Positions 9,537 through 13,255 of a DNA stretch of 13,255 nt are shown here, in pieces (position 1 is the stretch's first letter; the number at the start of each line of letters is the position of its first letter). A program made the position numbers and the translations under genes. The notes beneath the pieces are model-generated. The model was given only the letters and a program-made list of their open reading frames with translations. It ran no database searches and was not told where the DNA came from. The DNA comes from DAOTVD01 sp034437075 (GTDB lineage: Bacteria; Chloroflexota; Anaerolineae; Aggregatilineales; J027): NCBI GenBank assembly GCA_034437075.1, contig DAOTVD010000364.1:1-13255 (forward strand), given 5' to 3'.

Positions 9537-9596
9537 CGTTCGCTCCTCTTAGCGCCTATTTGAAAATTCATGCGACCTGTCTTGTTTAGTCAAATC

Positions 9597-9616
9597 CAAG
9601 GGGTTAAAACCCCTTG
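9597..9616. repeat. Palindromic hairpin A of the repeat element
   Basis: CAAGGGGTT-AA-AACCCCTTG is a perfect 9-bp stem with a 2-nt loop. It shares its outer arms with hairpin B 23 nt away, so the four arms can also pair crosswise. No T-run follows on either strand, which argues against a simple terminator. Confidence 0.8.
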
Positions 9617-9639
9617 TTATCACCGTCGCAGTCTCTTAA

Positions 9640-9659
9640 CAAGGGGCTTCAGCCCCTTG
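9640..9659. repeat. Palindromic hairpin B of the repeat element
   Basis: CAAGGGGCT-TC-AGCCCCTTG is a perfect 9-bp stem with a 2-nt loop. The outer 7 bp equal those of hairpin A. A paired arrangement of near-identical palindromes is typical of REP-like intergenic repeats. Confidence 0.8.
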
Positions 9660-9714
9660 CTAAGTCGTGACACAGATAATTTTCAAATGGCTTCTTATCT
9701 GGCTAAGCCAGGTT

Positions 9715-9763
9715 AAAAAATGCGGATGCAGAGCAGCATCCTTTGCTGTTAGCTCTGCATCCG
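9715..9763 (-). terminator. Intrinsic terminator after the precursor genes
   Basis: A perfect 12-bp stem (9723-9734 with 9752-9763, CGGATGCAGAGC against GCTCTGCATCCG) is followed on the minus strand by GCATTTTTT (T-run at 9720-9715). It starts 13 nt after the stop of precursor 1 and faces the precursor transcript. A small second hairpin (CTGGCT-A-AGCCAG, 9699-9711) follows. It should end most precursor transcripts and let a minority read into the maturation and export genes, raising the precursor-to-enzyme ratio. Confidence 0.88.
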
Positions 9764-9776
9764 GCGTGATGAAAGA

Positions 9777-10064
9777 TTAGAAATTAGCGCTTTGGCAGCA
9801 GCAGCAGCAGCAGAACACACAGCTACAGCAGCATTTACCGCCCGACACGAGTTCAAGCTGATCGTCGGAGAGTTCGCCCTTGTACAGCGCGTTGCTGGCC
9901 TTGGACAGATCGTCGGCGCTGAAGTTATAGCCACTCTCGCCGGCAATCTGGATCACTTCATCCGTTTTCCATTGCCCATTTTCATAGTCAAAGGCAGGCA
10001 ACACCTTACTCTGCATTTCAGGGTTGGCTTCAACGGCTTTCAGAAAGTCCATTGCACTTTCCAT
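9777..10064 (-). CDS. Precursor peptide 1: Nif11-type leader with polycysteine core
   Basis: This 95-residue RiPP precursor (from MESAMDFLKAVEANPE) has a Nif11-like leader (1-76) ending ELSDDQLELVSGG, with a double-glycine cleavage site. The predicted core is KCCCSCVFCCCCCCQSANF (77-95), with 10 Cys among 19 residues. It is a tandem paralogue of precursor 2: the two align without gaps and most of the second half of the leader is identical. The substrate role follows from the TOMM cyclodehydratase, dehydrogenase and C39 exporter encoded downstream. An ATG two codons earlier (10070) is possible and would give 97 residues matching the MSM start of precursor 2. Its distance to the ribosome site (2 nt) is too short, whereas the ATG at 10064 sits 8 nt away, so the latter is preferred. 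It is separated from precursor 2 by under 50 nt and followed by a strong terminator. Confidence 0.93.
   Translation of the reverse strand: MESAMDFLKAVEANPEMQSKVLPAFDYENGQWKTDEVIQIAGESGYNFSADDLSKASNALYKGELSDDQLELVSGGKCCCSCVFCCCCCCQSANF
9795..9812 (-). repeat. TGC trinucleotide run (six codons) in the core of precursor 1
   Basis: Six identical TGC codons encode the Cys6 block of the core. A pure triplet run of this kind can gain or lose units by slippage without breaking the frame, which would change the number of modifiable cysteines. Confidence 0.85.
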
Positions 10065-10072
10065 CGTCATAT

Positions 10073-10078
10073 CTCCTT
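10073..10078 (-). promoter_or_regulatory. Ribosome binding site deciding the start of precursor 1
   Basis: AAGGAG on the minus strand is followed by an ATG after 2-3 nt (10070) and another after 8 nt (10064). The spacing favours the second. Confidence 0.65.
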
Positions 10079-10112
10079 AAAAATTAAGCTTTAACTAGCG
10101 GAAAATTAGGAA

Positions 10113-10400
10113 TTATCCGGATTGACAGCAGCAGCAGCAGCAGAACGTACAGCAACAGCAGCACTTACCGCCGGAGACCATTTCGAGTTGATCATCGGAG
10201 AGTTCGCCACCATAAAGTTGATCGCTAGCTTTGGACAAATCATCAGCCGAGAACTCATAGCCATTCGCTATTGCAATCTCGATGACTTCGCTGGTTTTCC
10301 ATTGGCCGGCTTCATAGTCGAACGCGGGCAATACCTTATTCTGCAACTCGGTATCCCCCTCAACATCTTGCAAAAATTGTACTGCAACATCCATAGACAT
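10113..10400 (-). CDS. Precursor peptide 2: Nif11-type leader with streptolysin-S-like polycysteine core
   Basis: This 95-residue precursor starts MSMDVAVQFLQDVEGDTE. Its Nif11-like leader (1-78) ends ELSDDQLEMVSGG, and the predicted core is KCCCCCTFCCCCCCQSG (79-95), with 11 Cys among 17 residues. The CCCCCT start recalls the streptolysin S core, which begins CCCCCTTCC, but the leader is of the Nif11 family and unrelated in sequence. The frame stays open 60 codons upstream. The start at 10400 is chosen because GAGGAG lies 9 nt before it and because the Nif11 domain begins here; the upstream extension resembles no leader. It is the first gene of the minus-strand cluster, so its upstream region should carry the main promoter. 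Cys-to-thiazole conversion is inferred from the YcaO and SagB-type genes. Confidence 0.94.
   Translation of the reverse strand: MSMDVAVQFLQDVEGDTELQNKVLPAFDYEAGQWKTSEVIEIAIANGYEFSADDLSKASDQLYGGELSDDQLEMVSGGKCCCCCTFCCCCCCQSG
10128..10142 (-). repeat. TGC trinucleotide run (five codons) in the core of precursor 2
   Basis: Five TGC codons followed by one TGT encode the Cys6 block. In the 5' Cys block TGC and TGT are mixed, so only this part is a pure triplet run. Confidence 0.8.
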
Positions 10401-10506
10401 AGCACAACACTCCTCGTGTAATAATCTCATCATATTGTTCTGCGGAAGATATAGCACGATTTTCGCTAGCCATTTGGCCAACAACCGCCTACTGAACCTG
10501 AACAAC

Positions 10507-10536
10507 ATGCACGATAAACGATATAAATATGCACGA
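10507..10536 (-). promoter_or_regulatory. Direct repeat TCGTGCAT, possible activator site
   Basis: The octamer TCGTGCAT (minus strand) occurs at 10536-10529 and again at 10514-10507, 22 bp apart or about two helical turns. A related AATCGTGCTAT lies at 10461-10451. This is upstream of precursor 2 and downstream of the TATAAT candidate. The spacing suits a dimeric DNA-binding protein, but no such regulator is in the window. Confidence 0.35.
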
Positions 10537-10579
10537 CAATCAGGTGCTATCCAAAAGATATCGCACATATTCTGGCTCA

Positions 10580-10605
10580 ATTATATGTGATTTGAAAATT
10601 TATGC
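10580..10605 (-). promoter_or_regulatory. Candidate promoter of the precursor genes overlapping a repeated motif
   Basis: A perfect TATAAT lies at 10585-10580 on the minus strand; the -35 side is poor (TTAAGC at 18 nt). The spacer contains GCATAAATTTTCAAAT (10605-10590), which recurs with one mismatch upstream of the cyclic-nucleotide-domain gene (9573-9558). If used, the precursor transcript would have a leader of roughly 170 nt. Confidence 0.35.
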
Positions 10606-10616
10606 TTAACGCCAGC

Positions 10617-10630
10617 GTAAAATATTTTAC
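10617..10630. promoter_or_regulatory. 14-nt perfect palindrome, possible operator
   Basis: GTAAAATATTTTAC is fully self-complementary. It sits in the divergent region, on the coaE side of the precursor promoter candidate. AT-rich palindromes of this size occur by chance fairly often, so the call is weak. Confidence 0.3.
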
Positions 10631-10738
10631 TGGTTCTATCGGTTTTCGTACAAAAAATGATGTTGATATGATGTGGTTATCATAAGGTTTGGCATTTCCG
10701 AATGTGATACAGTCGCCCTGCCTCAATTGCTGGGTATC

Positions 10739-10767
10739 TTGCTAGAGGGCAAGTGCGGCGTTACAAT
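10739..10767 (+). promoter_or_regulatory. Candidate sigma-70-type promoter of coaE
   Basis: TTGCTA (10739-10744) and TACAAT (10762-10767) are separated by exactly 17 nt. Transcription would start near 10774, leaving a leader of about 35 nt that contains the GGAGG ribosome site. This position also fits the downstream GTG start of coaE and excludes starts further upstream. Confidence 0.5.
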
Positions 10768-10797
10768 GAGCTTGACAGTTCAAGTAGTGGCACCAAT

Positions 10798-10802
10798 GGA
10801 GG
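10798..10802 (+). promoter_or_regulatory. Ribosome binding site deciding the start of coaE
   Basis: GGAGG lies 8 nt before GTG at 10811. The earlier in-frame starts (GTG 10673, ATG 10766 and ATG 10796) have no comparable site, and the last overlaps this one. Confidence 0.75.
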
Positions 10803-10810
10803 ATACAATC

Positions 10811-12025
10811 GTGGGGCGTTGGACAGATAAATATGTAATCGGCCTGACCGGAAACATTGCTACCGGTAAAAGCCTGGTGCGACGAATGCTAGAACACCTT
10901 GGTGCGTATACGCTCGATGCGGACGGGTTAACTCATCGTATGATGGAACCGCAAGCACCCGCTTATAAGCCCATTGTCGAAACCTTCGGTAAGTTTGTAC
11001 TCAATGCCGAAGGCCAAATAGACCGCCAGCGCCTAGGCGCCATCGCTTTTTCCCATCCTGACGCGCTCAAAATGCTGGAAGCCATTACGCATCCCCAAAT
11101 TCGCCAAGCGCTGGATATGCTCATCCAGCGTACACGCCATAAAATTGTCGTTGTAGAAGCCATCAAGCTTATCGAAACGGGCCTAGCCGACCAAGTAGAT
11201 GCTGTGTGGGTAGTTAATGCCGCGCCCGAATTGCAACTGCGGCGCCTGATGGAAAAGCGCAAGCTTTCCCATGCCGAAGCGCAAAAGCGAATTCAGATAC
11301 AGAACCCACAGGCCAATAAGTTGGCCCGCGCGGATGTGGTCATCGAAAACCAGGCCGCGCCAGAAACAGCCTGGAACCAGGTGCAAGCTGCTTGGAAGCA
11401 AATCGCCATAGGGGCCGAAGAGAGCAAAGCCGTCGATGTGGTGCAAACGGTGCAAGTCCCCCCACAACCTGCACCCGCCCCCGCAGCGCCTGCTCAGGAA
11501 GCATCAACTAAGCCCCCCGCAAATGCCCAACAGACGCTTACTTCAGTAGACATTAAGCGCCCACACCCCAGCGATTTTGAAAATATCGCCAACTTAATTA
11601 ATCAAGAGACCGGTAGTCACTTAACCAAAAGCGATATTATGGCCAAATTTGGCGAAAAAACATTCATGCTGGCTGAAGCTAACGACGTCACTGTCGGCAT
11701 TATCGGCTTTTTGGTCGAAAACTTGGTGACAAGAGTCGATGAATTTGTTATTAGCGCGAACGTTTCCATGCCAGGAATCGGCCAGGCGCTCATCCAAGCC
11801 ATGGAGCAAGCCTCCGATGAATTGACCAGCGAAGTCGCGTTTATCTTCCTAGCCGCTAGCGAAACCGAGAAAAAGGCCATTTTCGAACAACAAGGCTATG
11901 AAGAACTGAATATGGAAGAAGTGCGCTATCCGGCCTGGCGCGAAGCCGTTAATGAGGCTTACCAAGAGAATCAAGTCTTGCTTTCCAAGCGCCTTCGTGA
12001 GAATCTTGTGCTGAAACCGATCTAA
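10811..12025 (+). CDS. coaE: Dephospho-CoA kinase with C-terminal GNAT-like domain
   Basis: Residues 1-200 are dephospho-CoA kinase, which phosphorylates the 3'-hydroxyl of dephospho-CoA in the last step of coenzyme A synthesis. Visible are the P-loop GNIATGKS (14-21), the LDADGLTHR segment (35-43) with the catalytic-type aspartate, and the lid-like RRLMEKRKLSHAEAQKRI (144-161). A Pro/Ala/Gln-rich linker follows (about 212-242). Residues 247-380 resemble a GNAT acetyltransferase fold: VTVGIIGFLVE (293-303), a loop MPGIGQALI (320-328) in the place of the acetyl-CoA loop, and FEQQGYEEL (358-366), the usual closing strand. Typical kinases of this family have about 200 residues, so this 404-residue form is a fusion. 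The GTG start at 10811 is supported by a GGAGG site and by the family N-terminus; a frame open 46 codons further upstream is rejected. Substrate and activity of the second domain are unknown. Confidence 0.92.
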   Translation: MGRWTDKYVIGLTGNIATGKSLVRRMLEHLGAYTLDADGLTHRMMEPQAPAYKPIVETFGKFVLNAEGQIDRQRLGAIAFSHPDALKMLEAITHPQIRQALDMLIQRTRHKIVVVEAIKLIETGLADQVDAVWVVNAAPELQLRRLMEKRKLSHAEAQKRIQIQNPQANKLARADVVIENQAAPETAWNQVQAAWKQIAIGAEESKAVDVVQTVQVPPQPAPAPAAPAQEASTKPPANAQQTLTSVDIKRPHPSDFENIANLINQETGSHLTKSDIMAKFGEKTFMLAEANDVTVGIIGFLVENLVTRVDEFVISANVSMPGIGQALIQAMEQASDELTSEVAFIFLAASETEKKAIFEQQGYEELNMEEVRYPAWREAVNEAYQENQVLLSKRLRENLVLKPI

Positions 12026-12040
12026 GGTAAGAGGCGTATT

Positions 12041-12397
12041 GTGGAAAATTTCAAGCAAATGCCCGTGGTGGGTCCTTTACTCAATGTGCTGGATACTTAT
12101 CCCCGTATTTCAGCTTGGGTGGTGTTGTCCGTAGGAATTATCGCGCTATTGGTCTATGAAGCGCGGGATGTCGGACTTTCGGCGGGTAACTGGGTAGCCT
12201 TGATCATCGCGTCAATCGTTGTGGCAGGCTTGTGCATTTGGATTGTCAGTGAGGAAGATGAAGAAGAACGCGCTGAGGCAACAGGCCGGGGTGCCAGTGC
12301 GCAGGCTTCCGCAATTGCGCCAGAGACGGACACCACGACGACTGAAGATATGCCCGCCAGTGAGGCGCCACCATCCGAAACGGATAAGCTCGCTTAG
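12041..12397 (+). CDS. Small membrane protein with two spans and acidic low-complexity tail
   Basis: The 118-residue product is not recognised as a known family. It has two hydrophobic spans (about 23-40 and 50-69) joined by a short loop, then an acidic cluster EEDEEER (71-77) and a Ser/Thr/Pro/Ala-rich tail, probably cytoplasmic and disordered. The GTG start at 12041 follows AAGAGG by 6 nt and lies 15 nt after the coaE stop, so it is probably co-transcribed with coaE. No function can be inferred. Confidence 0.75.
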   Translation: MENFKQMPVVGPLLNVLDTYPRISAWVVLSVGIIALLVYEARDVGLSAGNWVALIIASIVVAGLCIWIVSEEDEEERAEATGRGASAQASAIAPETDTTTTEDMPASEAPPSETDKLA

Positions 12398-12408
12398 CAA
12401 GCGCCAAC

Positions 12409-13255
12409 ATGACAACCGATTTTCTGAGAGCACGGGCTGTATGGCATGAGCATACAGCCCAAATACGTTATGTGTTGCCCTTAGGGGATGATGCTGTGCT
12501 TTCGGCCTCTGATGACGCAACTATCCGCCTGTGGGATACGCCATCGCAAACAGTGCGCCAGGTTTTTGCAGGGCATGAAGATGTCGTGCGTATGGTGGCA
12601 CGGTTGGATGCCGCGCGCTTGGTTTCCGCCTCATTTGATCGCACGATGCGCACCTGGCACTTGAGCACCGCCACGCAAGAACGGGTCTATGAAGGACACG
12701 AAGGGGCGGTGCGTCTGGTATTGCCTTTGGACGCCAACCGCGTCTTGACTGGCTCGGAAGATAGCACCATTCGTGAATGGGATATGCGCGCCGGGCAAAT
12801 CAAGCGGGTATTAACCGGGCACACCGAATGGGTCAATGCCTTGTTGCGCGTGGACGAAACGCATATGTTATCCGGTTCGGGGGATTACACCCTGCGCTTG
12901 TGGCATATTCCTAGCGGCGAAACGGTGCGTGTTTTCCAGGGCCATACCTATTGGGTGGCTGGGCTGGCCCAAATTGACGCGCGGCATGTCGTTTCTTGCT
13001 CGGCAGATGATACACTACGCCTCTGGGATTTGCAGACGGGCCAAACGGTGCGCGTTTTTTCGGGCCATACGGATGATGTGCGTTATGTCACGTGCTTAGA
13101 CGCCAACCACATCTTATCCCATAGTTATGATAAGACATTGCGGGTTTGGCATGTTCTTAGTGGCGAATGCCTAGCCGTTTATCCGCAAAGTGACGTGCCG
13201 CTATGTTCAGCCCTAGTTGACGAAAAGCATTTGGTGATGGGTGATGAACGCGGCG
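12409..13255 (+). CDS. WD40-repeat protein, N-terminal part (runs off the right edge)
   Basis: The frame is open from ATG at 12409 to the edge, giving 282 residues. Six complete WD40 repeats are visible, with the W of each W-D/H pair at residues 42, 83, 124, 165, 206 and 247, an exact 41-residue period. Most repeats open with GH(E/T) and carry S-x-D-x-T-(L/I/M)-R, so a seventh blade begins at the edge. WD40 propellers are scaffolds for protein interaction; the partner is unknown. No signal peptide or other domain lies ahead of the repeats. There is no clear ribosome site, and the gene starts 11 nt after the small membrane protein gene, so translation may depend on that gene. A further C-terminal domain could lie outside the window. 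Confidence 0.85.
   Translation, partial: MTTDFLRARAVWHEHTAQIRYVLPLGDDAVLSASDDATIRLWDTPSQTVRQVFAGHEDVVRMVARLDAARLVSASFDRTMRTWHLSTATQERVYEGHEGAVRLVLPLDANRVLTGSEDSTIREWDMRAGQIKRVLTGHTEWVNALLRVDETHMLSGSGDYTLRLWHIPSGETVRVFQGHTYWVAGLAQIDARHVVSCSADDTLRLWDLQTGQTVRVFSGHTDDVRYVTCLDANHILSHSYDKTLRVWHVLSGECLAVYPQSDVPLCSALVDEKHLVMGDERG
12434..12460 (+). repeat. 10-bp inverted repeat at the start of the WD40 gene
   Basis: GGGCTGTATG and CATACAGCCC form a perfect stem around a 7-nt loop, 25 nt inside the coding region. No T-run follows. It could fold in the mRNA near the start codon and affect initiation, or be chance. Confidence 0.45.

Larger units (their letters stand above)
9558..9688. repeat. 131-bp element with 11-bp terminal inverted repeats enclosing two hairpins
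   Basis: The ends ATTTGAAAATT (9558-9568) and AATTTTCAAAT (9678-9688) are perfect inverted repeats. Between them lie two short GC-rich palindromes sharing the arms CAAGGGG/CCCCTTG. No coding frame is evident inside. The layout resembles a miniature inverted-repeat or REP-like mobile element, but the left end is also repeated upstream of the precursor genes (10590-10605), so the ends may instead be regulator sites. No target-site duplication is evident next to the ends. Confidence 0.5.
10401..10810. other. Divergent intergenic region between the RiPP cluster and coaE
   Basis: This 410-nt stretch separates precursor 2 (minus) from coaE (plus). No convincing gene is seen. The open frames that enter it on either side lack ribosome sites and family similarity. 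It contains a good coaE promoter candidate (10739-10767), a weaker precursor promoter candidate (around 10580-10605), a direct repeat with two-turn spacing (10507-10536) and a 14-nt palindrome (10617-10630). Confidence 0.75.

Noticed and set aside
9597..9659. The two CAAGGGG palindromes as a CRISPR array or paired terminators
   Set aside because: There are only two units, both palindromic with differing centres, with one 23-nt spacer and no T-run after either stem.
9792..10421. Plus-strand frames of about 100 codons with alanine runs across the precursors
   Set aside because: The alanine runs are the complement of the TGC cysteine codons; both frames are parallel shadows of the duplicated precursors.
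10401..10580. N-terminal extension of precursor 2 by 60 residues (open frame from 10580)
   Set aside because: It has no ribosome site, its residues (Cys, Arg and aromatic rich) are unlike any Nif11 leader, and a good GAGGAG site plus the leader start point to 10400.
10565..10587. CACATAT...ATATGTG inverted repeat as a CRP-type site
   Set aside because: The arms are 7 bp around a 12-nt centre, which does not match the TGTGA-N6-TCACA layout, and it overlaps the TATAAT candidate.
10772..10777. Perfect TTGACA before coaE taken as a -35 box
   Set aside because: No -10-like hexamer lies 16-18 nt downstream (AATGGA region), whereas TTGCTA-17-TACAAT just upstream fits better.
10673..10810. coaE starting at GTG 10673 or ATG 10769
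   Set aside because: The kinase family begins a few residues before the P-loop, GGAGG precedes GTG 10811, and a promoter candidate lies inside the supposed extension.

Overview
The window carries most of a RiPP (ribosomally made, modified peptide) gene cluster on the minus strand, beside the start of an unrelated housekeeping operon on the plus strand. Reading the minus strand from right to left, the cluster has two tandem precursor peptides (10400-9777), an intrinsic terminator, a small cyclic-nucleotide-binding-domain protein, an HlyD-type secretion protein, a C39-peptidase ABC exporter, a second ABC exporter subunit with a long N-terminal extension, a fused E1-like/YcaO cyclodehydratase, and the first 222 codons of a SagB-type dehydrogenase that runs off the left edge. 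All junctions from 9536 to 1 are 38 nt or less, and one pair overlaps as TAATG, so these genes look co-transcribed.

The logic of the pathway is readable. Both precursors have a Nif11-type leader ending in a double glycine and a very short core made almost only of cysteine (KCCCSCVFCCCCCCQSANF and KCCCCCTFCCCCCCQSG). The YcaO cyclodehydratase should convert Cys to thiazoline and the SagB-type enzyme should oxidise it to thiazole. The NHLM-type exporter (HlyD adaptor, peptidase-ABC, second ABC) should cut after Gly-Gly and secrete the product. The start of the cores resembles streptolysin S (CCCCCTTCC...), but leader and exporter belong to the Nif11/NHLM world. The expected product is a dense poly-thiazole peptide. 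That is inference; its activity cannot be read from sequence.

The 240-nt gap between the precursors and the maturation/export genes holds a strong terminator on the precursor strand. It also holds a 131-bp element with 11-bp terminal inverted repeats around two GC-rich hairpins. One end of this element recurs as a 16-nt near-identical motif upstream of the precursors. The 410-nt divergent region (10401-10810) holds promoter-like and repeated sequences.

On the plus strand lie a dephospho-CoA kinase (coaE) fused to a C-terminal GNAT-like domain, a small two-span membrane protein, and a partial WD40-repeat protein. The latter two closely follow coaE and are probably in its operon.

Taxonomy: Nif11 leaders with NHLM export and TOMM enzymes, a WD40 protein in a bacterium, and a long coaE fusion would fit a member of the Chloroflexota, but this is an impression from gene content and not a demonstrated assignment.
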